A DNA stretch of 64,000 nucleotides from Marinomonas sp. SBI8L (GTDB lineage Bacteria; Pseudomonadota; Gammaproteobacteria; Pseudomonadales; Marinomonadaceae). The first letter of the stretch is position 1. The number at the start of each line of letters is the position of its first letter. The stretch lies in assembly GCF_001624705.1 (NCBI RefSeq), contig NZ_JSEO01000005.1, positions 248,001 through 312,000 of the forward strand, read 5' to 3'. This document shows, piece after piece, positions 16,812-26,601 of the stretch. The notes beneath the pieces were generated by a model. That model searched no databases. It was not told the origin of the DNA and worked only from the letters and a program-made list of their open reading frames with translations. The translations under genes and the position numbers were made by a program.

Positions 16812-17983
16812 CATTGATAAATACCTTATTTGGACAAGGTAAAAACAAGCTTGATTCACGCCAACAGCCAGGGCAAAAAACACTGCCTTTTGTCGCTATT
16901 CTCGTAATCAGCACCTTGTTAGCCTGTGGCGCTAACTTACTCTTACCAGAAAGCTCTGCTTTGTATGTGAGTACTCACACTATAACCTTGTTAGGTAAGT
17001 ATTTATGCTATGCCATGCTGGCCTTAGCAGTGGATATTATCTGGGGTTATTGCGGTATTTTAAGTCTAGGTCATGGAGCCTTTTTTGCGCTTGGAGGTTA
17101 TGCCATGGGGATGTACTTGATGCGCCAAATAGGTGATCGAGGTGTCTATGGTGACCCTGTCTTACCTGACTTTATGGTCTTTCTTGATTGGAAAACCTTA
17201 CCTTGGTTTTGGCAAGGTATGGATCAGTTTTGGTTTGCCATCTTAATGGCCGTTGTCATTCCTGGGTTATTAGCCTTCATCTTTGGTTGGTTGGCATTTC
17301 GCTCCCGTGTGACAGGCGTGTATTTATCTATTATGACCCAAGCCCTGACTTATGCTTTGTTACTGGCATTCTTTAGAAATGAAATGGGCTTTGGTGGGAA
17401 CAATGGCCTGACAGATTTTAAAGAAATTTTAGGCTTTGATTTACAAGCGGATTCAACCCGAGTATCTCTCTTTGCTATTACGGCCTTTTTGTTAGCCGTT
17501 ATTTTCATCATTAGCCAATACTTAATGAACTCACGTATGGGCAAAGTCATTCTAGCGATACGTGATGGAGAAAGCCGAGCACGTTTTATTGGCTATCGAA
17601 CTGAACGCTATAAAGTTTGGTTATTCGTTTATTCTGCCATTATTGCAGGCATAGCTGGAGCGCTTTATGTGCCACAGGTTGGCATTATCAACCCTGGGGA
17701 ATTCTCGCCGATTAACTCGATCGAAATAGTGATTTGGGTGGCTGTCGGCGGTCGTGGCACCTTGATTGGCGCGATTATTGGTGCCCTTATTATCAACTAT
17801 GCCAAAACCCGTTTTACTGCCCTTTTCCCTGAAGCTTGGTTATTCGCATTAGGTGGCTTGTTTGTTCTAGTCACGCTTTATTTGCCAAAAGGGCTCATGG
17901 GACTGTGGGAGACAATCCAAGCAAAAATCAACAAACCAGTACCAGAAGCAAAGGATGAAATGAAGACAGGAGTGTCATCATGA
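16808..17983 (+). CDS. urtC: urea ABC transporter permease UrtC
   Basis: 391 residues, ATG overlapping the urtB stop by four bases. It is a LivM-type permease with about 8-10 membrane helices. Signatures include the WGYCGILSLGHGAFFALGGY segment and the cytoplasmic coupling loop SRMGKVILAIRDGESRARFI. It pairs with UrtB to form the channel for urea. The C-terminus is a short charged tail. The next gene, urtD, again overlaps by four bases, so translation of the block is coupled. Confidence 0.95.
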   Translation: MTLINTLFGQGKNKLDSRQQPGQKTLPFVAILVISTLLACGANLLLPESSALYVSTHTITLLGKYLCYAMLALAVDIIWGYCGILSLGHGAFFALGGYAMGMYLMRQIGDRGVYGDPVLPDFMVFLDWKTLPWFWQGMDQFWFAILMAVVIPGLLAFIFGWLAFRSRVTGVYLSIMTQALTYALLLAFFRNEMGFGGNNGLTDFKEILGFDLQADSTRVSLFAITAFLLAVIFIISQYLMNSRMGKVILAIRDGESRARFIGYRTERYKVWLFVYSAIIAGIAGALYVPQVGIINPGEFSPINSIEIVIWVAVGGRGTLIGAIIGALIINYAKTRFTALFPEAWLFALGGLFVLVTLYLPKGLMGLWETIQAKINKPVPEAKDEMKTGVSS

Positions 17984-18960
17984 GCCAAAACAACGCCAAC
18001 CAGTTTAGCGATTTAAAACGCTTTGAAGCCAAGTTGAACGCCCCTTTTCAGGCTATTCGCTCAGGCTTACGTCGAGATCAGGTCTGGCCTTTTCTCTTGC
18101 CTGATGAATCTAAGGTCAATATTGATAAGGACATCCTCCTTTACATCGAAGGGTTAAATCTAAGCTTTGATGGTTTTAAAGCCTTAAACGAACTCAACCT
18201 TTATATTAATAAAGGGGAGTTACGCTGCTTAATTGGCGCTAATGGCGCAGGTAAAAGCACCTTGATGGATGTCATTACAGGCAAAACGCAATGTGATTCT
18301 GGGCAAGTTTTCTTTGGCCAAAACATTGATCTGCTCAAACAGGATGAAGCCAGTATTGCCAATCTTGGTATAGGCCGTAAATTTCAAAAACCTACCGTGT
18401 TTGAACAACAAAGTGTGTTTGATAACTTAGAGCTTTCACTTAAAGCCAATAAGTCTGTGTTACCCACACTCTGGGCCAAACTCACGCCGTTACAGCTAGA
18501 TAAAATACAACATGTACTCAGTATTATTGGTTTGTCTAAGCAAGCTTATCAGCTAGCAGGCGCGCTCTCTCACGGGCAAAAACAATGGTTAGAGATAGGT
18601 ATGTTACTTGTCTCAGAGCCTAGGCTCTTGCTTGTAGATGAACCTGTAGCAGGTATGACACCGCAGGAAACCGAACGTACCGCTGAATTACTCACCTCAT
18701 TAGCAGGCGAGCGAACCGTCATTGTGGTGGAGCATGATATGGAATTTGTGCGCAGTATTGCCAATAAAGTGACCGTATTACACCAAGGCAGCGTTTTGGC
18801 AGAAGGCAGCATGCAAGAAGTGCAATCTAACCCAGAAGTCATTGAAGTCTACCTAGGTGAAGAAGCTGCCACACCCACGCCACCAGCCACAAAGAAAACC
18901 ATCTCTGCCCCTAACATCAGCAAAGTCAGCTTAATTAACAACAAGGAAGAAAAAGCATGA
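17980..18960 (+). CDS. urtD: urea ABC transporter ATP-binding protein UrtD, extended at both ends
   Basis: 326 residues, longer than the usual 250-280. The ATPase core covers about residues 50-290: Walker A IGANGAGKSTLMDVITG, Q-loop GRKFQKPTVFE, signature LSHGQKQWLEIG, Walker B LLLVDEPVAGMT and the switch His in VVEHDMEFV. The first 45 residues (ending LLPDESKVN) and the last 30 (Pro/Thr/Lys-rich) are extra. It hydrolyses ATP with UrtE to drive urea import. The start is fixed by the four-base overlap with urtC. Confidence 0.95.
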   Translation: MSQNNANQFSDLKRFEAKLNAPFQAIRSGLRRDQVWPFLLPDESKVNIDKDILLYIEGLNLSFDGFKALNELNLYINKGELRCLIGANGAGKSTLMDVITGKTQCDSGQVFFGQNIDLLKQDEASIANLGIGRKFQKPTVFEQQSVFDNLELSLKANKSVLPTLWAKLTPLQLDKIQHVLSIIGLSKQAYQLAGALSHGQKQWLEIGMLLVSEPRLLLVDEPVAGMTPQETERTAELLTSLAGERTVIVVEHDMEFVRSIANKVTVLHQGSVLAEGSMQEVQSNPEVIEVYLGEEAATPTPPATKKTISAPNISKVSLINNKEEKA

Positions 18961-19664
18961 TATCAATGCAAAATATCAATCAACATTATGCTTCAAGCCA
19001 GATTTTGTGGGACCTTAACCTAGAGATTAAAGCGGGCAGTATCACCTGTATCATGGGGCGAAATGGCGTAGGTAAAACCACCTTGCTTAAAGCCTTAATG
19101 GGATTATTGCCGATTAGTTCTGGTGAAATTTTATTAGGGGAGCAAGATAAACCTGAGGCATTACATACCAAAAGCGCCGAAAAAAGAGCCTTTTCAGGTA
19201 TAGGTTATGTGCCCCAAGGTCGCGACATTTTCCCCATGTTAACAGTGGAAGAAAATCTCAAAATTGGCTTGCCAGTAAGAAAAGATAAACTTAAGCAGAT
19301 TCCTGAAAAGATCTTCGAACTCTTCCCCGCTTTAAAGGACATGCTACACAGGCGTGGTGGTGATTTATCCGGTGGCCAGCAACAACAGCTCGCTATAGGC
19401 AGAGCCTTAGTTTTGGACCCAAAAGTACTGATTCTGGATGAACCTAACGAAGGGATTCAGCCTAATATTGTGCAGCAAATTGGTGATGTGATTTTAAAAC
19501 TCAATCAAGAAGAAGGCTTGACGGTTATCCTAGTAGAACAAAAACTGGGATTTGCCCGCCGTGTGGGCCAAGAATTTAGACTCATGGAGAAAGGTCGCAT
19601 TGTGTGTAGCGATAAGATGTCTGAGCTCAGTGATGACTTAATCAAACAGTATTTGGCGGTTTAA
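18957..19664 (+). CDS. urtE: urea ABC transporter ATP-binding protein UrtE
   Basis: 235 residues, the usual length for the LivF-type subunit. Walker A is MGRNGVGKTTLLKALMG, the Q-loop is YVPQGRDIFPMLTVEENL, the signature is LSGGQQQQLAIGRAL, and Walker B is VLILDEPNEGIQ. It overlaps urtD by four bases (ATGA) and is last in the operon, ending before a hairpin at 19676. No urease genes are in the window, so urea breakdown must be encoded elsewhere or urea carboxylase used. Confidence 0.96.
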   Translation: MISMQNINQHYASSQILWDLNLEIKAGSITCIMGRNGVGKTTLLKALMGLLPISSGEILLGEQDKPEALHTKSAEKRAFSGIGYVPQGRDIFPMLTVEENLKIGLPVRKDKLKQIPEKIFELFPALKDMLHRRGGDLSGGQQQQLAIGRALVLDPKVLILDEPNEGIQPNIVQQIGDVILKLNQEEGLTVILVEQKLGFARRVGQEFRLMEKGRIVCSDKMSELSDDLIKQYLAV

Positions 19665-19675
19665 AATTCATTAAC

Positions 19676-19715
19676 AGAGGTTGAATCAAAAAACAGACAA
19701 CCTCTTCTAATTTTT
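19676..19715 (+). terminator. terminator of the urt operon
   Basis: AGAGGTTG (19676-19683) pairs with CAACCTCT (19698-19705), followed shortly by TTTTT. The stem is eight base pairs with a 14-base loop. Confidence 0.7.
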
Positions 19716-19834
19716 AATTAAATTACTGTTTTTTTATACAGTTAATTGCTTATCAAATTCTTTTCCCTAAAATAGCCTTTCAAGAGGACAACTAGATATC
19801 CTGTGTCCGCCCGCGAATTTTATGGAGAACCAAG

Positions 19835-21223
19835 ATGGCTAAAGCCAAAACTGCCTTTGTTTGCACTGAGTGCGGCACTGATTACGCTAAATGGCAGGGC
19901 CAATGCCAAGCCTGTAAAGCTTGGAACTCCTTATCTGAAATCAAGCTAACCTCTTCTAAGACGTCAGCTCGTGTCGCCGCCACACAGGATGCCAAACTCA
20001 GTGGCTATGCTGGTGCGACGACAGGGATTCAAGACCTTGCAGATATCGACTTAAGTGATGTGCCTAGATTCAGCTCTGGTGCCAGTGAATTTGACCGTGT
20101 ACTAGGTGGCGGTTTAGTGCCAGGTGGTGTGGTGCTAATCGGTGGTCACCCAGGTGCTGGTAAAAGTACCCTGTTATTGCAAACCATGTGTTATCTAGCA
20201 CAACAGCAAGCCGCTCTTTATGTAACAGGTGAGGAATCTCTACAGCAGGTTGCCATGCGTGCTAAACGTCTCGGACTGCCAACCCAAAACCTGAAAATGC
20301 TATCTGAAACCAATGTTGAATCCATCATGCAGGTGGCACAGCAGATGTTACCTAAAATAATCGTTATCGACTCGATTCAGGTGATGCACCTTGATGGGGT
20401 GGAATCAGCACCCGGTAGTGTCTCTCAAGTAAGAGAAAGCGCGGCCGTATTAACTCGATTCGCTAAACAAACTCAAACAGCGGTTTTGTTAGTAGGCCAC
20501 GTAACCAAAGACGGCACCTTGGCAGGCCCGAAGGTACTTGAGCATATGGTGGATTGTTCTGTCTTATTAGAAGGTTCTGAAGACTCTCGTTTTAGAACCT
20601 TGCGCGGCATGAAGAACCGTTTTGGCGCGGTAAATGAGTTAGGTGTGTTTGCCATGTTAGAAAATGGCCTTAGAGAAGTAAAAAACCCAAGCTCTATTTT
20701 CTTGAACCGTTCTAAACAGCCAGCGGCAGGTAGCTTGGTAATGGTGGTTTGGGAGGGGACTCGCCCTCTTTTGGTTGAGCTGCAAGCCTTGGTTGATGAT
20801 TCCGCCTTTAGTAACCCTAAACGCGTCACAGTCGGCTTTGATCACAATCGATTGGCCATGCTACTTGCTGTATTACACAAGCATGGAGGCCTATTAACCT
20901 CAGACCAAGATGTCTATTTAAACGTGGTTGGTGGCGTTAAAGTCATGGAAACCAGTGGTGACCTTGCTGCTATTGCTGCAGTTGTTTCTAGCTTTAGAGA
21001 CCAAGCCTTACCTGACAATCTTGTAGTATTAGGTGAAGTAGGTTTATCTGGAGAAATTCGCCCAGTACCTTCAGGTCAGGAGCGTATTATCGAAGCCGCT
21101 AAACACGGCTTTATTAAAGCGGTTGTGCCTAAAGGGAATTGTCCGAAGAAGAAAATTGAGGGAATGGAAGTAATAGGCGTTGATAGGCTTTCAGAAGCAC
21201 TAGATGCCATTTTCGAGCGCTAA
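19835..21223 (+). CDS. radA: DNA repair protein RadA
   Basis: 462 residues. The N-terminal zinc finger has two CxxC pairs (FVCTECGTDYAKWQGQCQAC). Walker A, GGHPGAGKST, lies at about residue 105, the RadA-specific KNRFG motif at about 260, and the C-terminal third is the Lon-protease-like domain with the segment GEVGLSGEIRPV. RadA is a hexameric DNA helicase that extends branches during recombination. AGAACC precedes the ATG weakly. It is monocistronic, facing the convergent DUF1289 gene with a nine-base gap. Confidence 0.97.
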   Translation: MAKAKTAFVCTECGTDYAKWQGQCQACKAWNSLSEIKLTSSKTSARVAATQDAKLSGYAGATTGIQDLADIDLSDVPRFSSGASEFDRVLGGGLVPGGVVLIGGHPGAGKSTLLLQTMCYLAQQQAALYVTGEESLQQVAMRAKRLGLPTQNLKMLSETNVESIMQVAQQMLPKIIVIDSIQVMHLDGVESAPGSVSQVRESAAVLTRFAKQTQTAVLLVGHVTKDGTLAGPKVLEHMVDCSVLLEGSEDSRFRTLRGMKNRFGAVNELGVFAMLENGLREVKNPSSIFLNRSKQPAAGSLVMVVWEGTRPLLVELQALVDDSAFSNPKRVTVGFDHNRLAMLLAVLHKHGGLLTSDQDVYLNVVGGVKVMETSGDLAAIAAVVSSFRDQALPDNLVVLGEVGLSGEIRPVPSGQERIIEAAKHGFIKAVVPKGNCPKKKIEGMEVIGVDRLSEALDAIFER

Positions 21224-21232
21224 GAAATAGCG

Positions 21233-21565
21233 TTACTCTTTTACAGGGACTTTTTCAGCTGCGTCTTTAGCGACAAACCCAAAAAGATCTCCCGATGGCT
21301 CAGCTTCTGGGCCATCATCCGCTAGCATACCATAAGGTAAACTGGCCTGAGATTCTGCCGCCAGCCTTTCTTGCTTTGCTTTGAGTAGCCTTTGCCATCT
21401 GTTCTTACACAAGGTCAGCACTTTGCGCTTATCTTCATCTGGCATTTCATGCCAATGAAAGCGTTCTTCTCGGCTTCGCAGGCAACCTTTGCAAAAGCCT
21501 TTATTGCTTGATTGGCAAATGCCTCGACAGGGACTTTGCACATGAAACAATTCTATCTGTTCCAT
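21233..21565 (-). CDS. DUF1289 domain protein
   Basis: 110 residues. The DUF1289 motif is at residues 11-60: SPCRGICQSSNKGFCKGCLR, with four Cys in C-x3-C-x7-C-x2-C spacing that could hold a metal or Fe-S cluster, followed by EERFHWHEMPDEDKRKVL. The remaining C-terminal 45 residues are variable and acidic. The function of the family is unknown. AGGAG lies before the ATG. It runs toward radA on the opposite strand and is separate from the upstream lipoprotein gene by 58 bp, so both may share a transcript. Confidence 0.85.
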   Translation of the reverse strand: MEQIELFHVQSPCRGICQSSNKGFCKGCLRSREERFHWHEMPDEDKRKVLTLCKNRWQRLLKAKQERLAAESQASLPYGMLADDGPEAEPSGDLFGFVAKDAAEKVPVKE

Positions 21566-21623
21566 TTTCGTCTCCTATTATTTTAATTTATCAGACGATC
21601 ATTAAGCCGTGAAATGCGCTGCG

Positions 21624-22247
21624 CTAATCTGTAGCTAACTGGAAATCATAAATTTCTTCTGGTGACATAAAGTATATACGCTCAGCGGGGGCAGCATCTA
21701 AAGAAAACCAATAAAAGCGTTCAGGCACACCCATTTCTAGGTAAAAGTTCACATACGTCGCATGGATAGGGTCGGCAAGGTTCAGCTCTTCTGGTTCTAT
21801 TCCTAGTTGGTCATACCATGAATGCACACCAACACCAGCACCCGGGCCTATATTACGTTTTACTCCACCTAAAAACAGATCAACACCACCAGAGAGCACA
21901 TAGCCTGTCCTTGCAATCATGGTGTTTAGGCCTAAGCGGCGAATAAGTCGAGCAGCCTGCATAGTTGCTTCTTGGTCGATAGAGCCTGGAATATCTACCA
22001 AGACTAACGTTTGAATATTAGGGCTTTGGCGCACCATGTTACTCAGCTGTTCTGGTAAATCAGAGCCCAATACACCAGATATAAATGCCACATCCTTTTC
22101 AATATAAATTTCAAGTTGCGTATTATCTCGATTAGCTATCCCTGCCTTTTGGGTTGGTCCATCCATACCAGCACAACCCGCTAATACAAGCATGGCTAGC
22201 AAGAGGCTGATTTGCTTAAAACCAACAACAAATCGACGATAATTCAT
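21624..22247 (-). CDS. lipoprotein with ClpP/crotonase-like fold, function unknown
   Basis: 207 residues. A lipobox is present at LVLAGC (Cys near residue 26), so the protein is exported and lipid-anchored. The rest recalls the COG3904 group of periplasmic ClpP-like proteins: a strand TLVLVDIPGS, a helix QEATMQAARLIRRLGLNTMI, then TGYVLSGGVDLFLGGVKRNI and GVGVHSWYD. In ClpP-like enzymes the Ser after the helix and the His in the G-x-H-S region form the active site; here S-G-G-V-D replaces the usual S-A/C context, so catalysis is uncertain. AAGGA precedes the ATG by eight bases. Confidence 0.65.
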   Translation of the reverse strand: MNYRRFVVGFKQISLLLAMLVLAGCAGMDGPTQKAGIANRDNTQLEIYIEKDVAFISGVLGSDLPEQLSNMVRQSPNIQTLVLVDIPGSIDQEATMQAARLIRRLGLNTMIARTGYVLSGGVDLFLGGVKRNIGPGAGVGVHSWYDQLGIEPEELNLADPIHATYVNFYLEMGVPERFYWFSLDAAPAERIYFMSPEEIYDFQLATD

Positions 22248-22454
22248 TCACTTAATCCTTTTCACAACTTTTAAAGGTGTCTTAACTAAGATATTGGATA
22301 CTAGATTCATTCTAGTGTCGCGCTAAAGTAAAGCCTAATAAAAGAGCCATGTCATTAACATACATAAGAATAACCCCTAAGCTCCATAATAATTGCATGT
22401 TTATTAGGCTAGTTTGCGGGTGAACAGCATTTTACAGCTTAATATCTTAGGCAC

Positions 22455-22492
22455 AAAAAAAACCATGCACTCATTAAAGAGTGTCATGGTTT
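22455..22492 (-). terminator. intrinsic terminator of mmsA
   Basis: Read on the minus strand, AACCATGACACTC (22491-22479) pairs with GAGTGCATGGTT (22472-22461) with one bulge and is followed by a run of eight T. It lies 116 bp after the mmsA stop. Confidence 0.85.
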
Positions 22493-22607
22493 GAGTTGAT
22501 ATAACGAACTAAGTCTCACTTTTCTCGTTTTTCTTAAGGGTTGACTAAGCGTTATCTCATTGTGAATCACGACCTAGGGGCTTTCGTGATTCACTATTAA
22601 GCCAATT

Positions 22608-24098
22608 CTAAGAAGGGAAAGAGAAATGCGCGCCTTCACGCACACCAGCCGAAGGCCAGCGCTGAGTAATGGTCTTACGCTTAGTATAAAAACGCACCGC
22701 ATCAGGACCATAAGCGTGTAGATCACCAAACAAAGAACGCTTCCAACCGCCAAAACTATGGTAAGCCACTGGCACAGGTAGCGGCACATTGATACCTACC
22801 ATGCCCACTTCGATGTTATCTGAGAAATAACGCGCCGCTTCGCCATCACGGGTAAAGATACAAGTACCATTGCCGTATTCATGATCGTCTATCATGTCCA
22901 TGGCTTCTTGCATGCTATTCACACGCACTACTTGAAGCACAGGGCCGAAGATCTCTTCTTGATAGCTCTGCATTTCAGTGGTGACATTATCAATTAGGGT
23001 GCCACCGACAAAGAAGCCTTGGTCATAGCCTTCAACCGCCACATTACGACCATCGACAACCACTTTAGCGCCTTGTTCTTCAGCGCTAGAGATATAACCG
23101 CACACCTTCTCTTGATGTGCTTTAGTGATTACAGGGCCAAAATCATTATTGGCATCCGTTGCTGCACCGACTTTTAAGTTTTTCATGGCGTCTTGCATCT
23201 TAGTGACTAAAGCATCTGCCGCTTGGTCGCCGACAGCAACCGCAACAGATAAAGCCATGCAACGTTCGCCAGAAGAACCAAAAGCCGCGCCTAATAATTG
23301 GCTAACCACATTATCCATGTCTGCATCTGGCATCACGATAGCGTGGTTTTTCGCGCCGCCTAGTGCTTGGCAACGTTTACCATGTGCATTGGCTTGGGTA
23401 TAAATGTATTCAGCAATTGGGGTAGAACCAACAAAACTCACCGCTTTTACGTCTTTGTGTTCAAGTAAGGTATCAACCGCTTCTTTATCACCGTTAACCA
23501 CGTTAAACACACCATCAGGCAAACCCGCTTCTTGCAATAGTTGGCCAATATACAAGGTAGCGCTTGGGTCTCTTTCGGATGGTTTAAGTACAAAGGTATT
23601 ACCGCAAACAAGTGCCATAGGGAACATCCATAAAGGCACCATCACAGGGAAGTTAAAAGGCGTAATACCGGCAACAACACCTAGCGGTTGAAACTCACTC
23701 CAAGAATCGATATTAGGACCAACATTCTTACTGTGTTCGCCTTTTAGTAACTCAGGTGCGCCACAGGCGTATTCAACATTCTCGATACCACGTTGCAACT
23801 CACCTGCTGCATCATGGGAGATCTTGCCATGCTCTTCACCGATCAAGGCACAGATAGTGTCTGCATTATCTTCTAGCAATTGCTTAAACTTAAACATGAC
23901 TCTGGCACGTTTGATGGCAGGGGTATTACGCCATTCTGGATAAGCCGCTTTCGCTGCGGCAATCGCTTCTTCAACGGTTTCTTTACTTGCTAGCGCAACC
24001 TGCTTGCTAACTTCTCCAGAAGCTGGGTTATATACATCTTGAGTGCGTTTCGCATCATCACGTGACTTGCCATTAATTAAATGTCCGACCAAGCTCAT
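22608..24098 (-). CDS. mmsA: CoA-acylating methylmalonate-semialdehyde dehydrogenase
   Basis: 496 residues, typical length. It is an aldehyde dehydrogenase of the MmsA/IolA group: GVVAGITPFNFPVMVPLWMF near residue 140, FVGSTPIAEYIY, catalytic Cys in SSGERCMALSV near residue 280, and the C-terminal GWKRSLFGDLHAYG. It converts methylmalonate semialdehyde (from valine, thymine or inositol breakdown) to propionyl-CoA, or malonate semialdehyde to acetyl-CoA, using NAD and CoA. The usual neighbours (mmsB, beta-alanine transaminase) are absent here; the divergent LysR gene may control it. Confidence 0.95.
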   Translation of the reverse strand: MSLVGHLINGKSRDDAKRTQDVYNPASGEVSKQVALASKETVEEAIAAAKAAYPEWRNTPAIKRARVMFKFKQLLEDNADTICALIGEEHGKISHDAAGELQRGIENVEYACGAPELLKGEHSKNVGPNIDSWSEFQPLGVVAGITPFNFPVMVPLWMFPMALVCGNTFVLKPSERDPSATLYIGQLLQEAGLPDGVFNVVNGDKEAVDTLLEHKDVKAVSFVGSTPIAEYIYTQANAHGKRCQALGGAKNHAIVMPDADMDNVVSQLLGAAFGSSGERCMALSVAVAVGDQAADALVTKMQDAMKNLKVGAATDANNDFGPVITKAHQEKVCGYISSAEEQGAKVVVDGRNVAVEGYDQGFFVGGTLIDNVTTEMQSYQEEIFGPVLQVVRVNSMQEAMDMIDDHEYGNGTCIFTRDGEAARYFSDNIEVGMVGINVPLPVPVAYHSFGGWKRSLFGDLHAYGPDAVRFYTKRKTITQRWPSAGVREGAHFSFPS

Positions 24099-24337
24099 TT
24101 GCTTCCCCTATATTTGAAGTGTCGTAAATACTGCTTTTGTGCATTGGTTACGACCGAATTAGAAATCTTATTGACAGACTTTGCCTGTCACAATAAATTA
24201 AATAAATTCTCATCTATTAAACCTTAGTTAAGCATTTGCTAACCATTTTATTGGACCAAATGCAGGGACAAGTTAGGTCAGCCTTGACTCTGCCCCATTA
24301 GGGTTTAATCCATAAAACAAGAATAAGGGGAGGCAAG

Positions 24338-25261
24338 GTGAAACAGTTTAAAGGGCAAGTCAGTGATGCAGATTTACGCTTATTGAGGATTTATAAAACC
24401 GTAGTGGAATCCGGCGGCTTTTCAGCCGCAGAAGTCGAACTCAATATAAGCCGAGCTGCAATTAGTATCTCTATGGCAGATTTAGAAACTCGCTTAGGCT
24501 TTCGTTTGTGTCAAAGAGGGCGCTCTGGCTTTTCCCTAACCGAAGAAGGCAGCAAGGTATATCAATACACCTTACAGCTCCTCTCCTCTATTGAAGACTT
24601 TAGAACCCAGATAAATGGCCTACATGAAAAGCTAAAAGGGGATCTCAACATAGGAATTACCGACAACCTAGTCACAATGCCACGCATGGTTATCACCAAC
24701 TCGGTCAGTAATTTGAAACAAAAAGGACCAGATATAACCATTAATATCAGCATGATACCGCCAAATGACATAGAAAAAGGCGTTTTAGACGGTAGTTTGC
24801 ACATAGGCATGGTGCCAGACCTTAGATTATTGGCCGGTTTGGAATATCTGCCCTTATACAGGGAAAACTCTCAATTATACTGTAGCAACAGCCACCCTTT
24901 GTTTGCCCTAGAAGACAAAGAAATCACCAAAGAAGATATTTTCAAACTCGACGCAGTCGTGCCTGCATATGCGCAAACCCCTGAAATTAAAGCAAAATTA
25001 CAGCAACTCAATGCAACAGCAACAGCTACTGACAGGGAAGGCATTGCTTTTTTAATTCTCACAGGAAATTACATAGGTTATCTCCCAGATCATGTGGCAG
25101 ATGTCTGGGTTAAAGACGGAAAAATGCGCTCCTTATTAGATTCACAATTCAACTTTGATACTGGATTCTCTGCAATTACTCGAAAAGGGGCATCAAGCAA
25201 CCTAGTTTTAGAGACATATTTGTCAGAGTTAAAACTTGAAATAACCAACAAATTAAATTAA
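24338..25261 (+). CDS. LysR-family transcriptional regulator
   Basis: 307 residues from GTG 24338 with AAGGGGAGG just upstream. Residues 10-70 form the LysR helix-turn-helix (LLRIYKTVVESGGFSAAEVE, then ISRAAISISMADLETRLGF and RGRSGFSLTEEG). The rest is a two-lobe periplasmic-binding-like effector domain. It is divergent from mmsA, 239 bp apart, so mmsA is the likely target. The co-inducer is unknown. A 21-nt sequence also found after amtB lies just before its ribosome site (24285-24305). Confidence 0.9.
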   Translation: MKQFKGQVSDADLRLLRIYKTVVESGGFSAAEVELNISRAAISISMADLETRLGFRLCQRGRSGFSLTEEGSKVYQYTLQLLSSIEDFRTQINGLHEKLKGDLNIGITDNLVTMPRMVITNSVSNLKQKGPDITINISMIPPNDIEKGVLDGSLHIGMVPDLRLLAGLEYLPLYRENSQLYCSNSHPLFALEDKEITKEDIFKLDAVVPAYAQTPEIKAKLQQLNATATATDREGIAFLILTGNYIGYLPDHVADVWVKDGKMRSLLDSQFNFDTGFSAITRKGASSNLVLETYLSELKLEITNKLN

Positions 25262-25491
25262 AAATCAATAAGTTAAAAGTACTCCAATAAACAGTTTGAT
25301 CTTTGTCAGTCGAATATTAACAGCAAAGATATATGGTATTTTTTATCAATCCTTTGAGAGATATGAATTTTAAGACTATCATTCATATGCTTTCATATAT
25401 TCTAATATGGAATATCTGGTTATAAAATTTCGCCAACTTAGACTTTGACAGTTGAACTTAGTTCACTTTAACAAGTACATTGGAGTACTGA

Positions 25492-26601
25492 ATGACCTCT
25501 TCTTCTCTTAAATTATTTAGCACTGGCGCAATCCTAGCCACAAGCTTATTGATAAGTGCCTGCTCCCCAGAACAAGAAACCAACCAAGTAGCTGAAGCGG
25601 TTGTACGCCCAGTTAAATTGGTTACGGTAACCTCAAACCTAGCTGAAAACATTCGTAGCTTCCCAGCTGAATTAAAAGCAAGTAATGAGGCAGATTTAGC
25701 CTTTCGTGTTGGTGGTCAGCTAAATGAATTAGCCGTCACTTCAGGCCAAGAAGTTAAGAAAGGCCAACTACTCGCAGCACTTGACCCAACAGATTTCGAG
25801 CTAGACCTTGAGCTTGCTAAAGCGGATCACCGTTTTGCAAAATCCGAGTTTGATCGTAACAAAGCAACTTATGAGAAGAGAGTGAGCAGCCGTGCCAGCT
25901 ATGAAGCAAGTCGCGCTAGCCTAGATCAAGCAGAGAACGCTTTGCAAAGAGCGAAAAACAACTTGGCATATACTCGCTTATACGCTCCTTTTGATGGCGT
26001 GATTGCCGATGTTGAAACTGAGAACTTCCAATATATCAGTGCCACTCAAAGTCTGATCCATATTCAAGACAACAAGACAATTGATCTTGAGTTCTTTATT
26101 CCTGAAAGCTTAATCGCAAATATTCAAGCAAGTGCGGTTAACTACAAACCTGATGTCATCATCAATGTGTTGAACGACAAGGTTTATAAAGCTCATTACA
26201 AGGAATACAACACCACGCCAGATGACGAAACCAAGACCTATGAAATCACCATGGGTATTGAGCGTGAAGCAGATGACTCAGCGAGATTATTACCCGGTAT
26301 GACAGCTGATGTCGTGATCGACCTAGGCCTGCTGATTAACCAAACTCGTAATATTCTATTACCGGTTGAAGCCATTTTCGAAACCACAGCGGCAGGTGGT
26401 CAACCTGAACAGAAAGTATGGGTTTATGATGATGCCAACCAAAGAGCGGTAATGCGTAAAGTAGAAGTCGGCTCTCTACAGGGCGATCAGATTGTCATAA
26501 TGTCTGGCCTTGAAGAAGGTGAGCAAGTTATTGCAGCAGGTGTTCACAGCCTGACCAGTGAAACTAAGGTTCGTCCTTGGGTTAGAGAGCGAGGTCTATA
26601 A
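25492..26601 (+). CDS. RND efflux periplasmic adaptor (HlyD/MFP family), lipoprotein
   Basis: 369 residues. A lipoprotein signal ends at LLISAC (Cys near 24). The barrel-sandwich domain begins at FRVGGQLNELAV; an alpha-hairpin follows at residues about 100-165; the second lipoyl half has NNLAYTRLYAPFDGVIADV; the C-terminal beta-barrel and MP domain include LLPGMTADVVIDLG and VAAGVHSLT-like sequence. It links the inner-membrane pump to an outer-membrane channel of the TolC type, which is not encoded here. Its stop is directly followed by the pump's start codon. Confidence 0.93.
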   Translation: MTSSSLKLFSTGAILATSLLISACSPEQETNQVAEAVVRPVKLVTVTSNLAENIRSFPAELKASNEADLAFRVGGQLNELAVTSGQEVKKGQLLAALDPTDFELDLELAKADHRFAKSEFDRNKATYEKRVSSRASYEASRASLDQAENALQRAKNNLAYTRLYAPFDGVIADVETENFQYISATQSLIHIQDNKTIDLEFFIPESLIANIQASAVNYKPDVIINVLNDKVYKAHYKEYNTTPDDETKTYEITMGIEREADDSARLLPGMTADVVIDLGLLINQTRNILLPVEAIFETTAAGGQPEQKVWVYDDANQRAVMRKVEVGSLQGDQIVIMSGLEEGEQVIAAGVHSLTSETKVRPWVRERGL

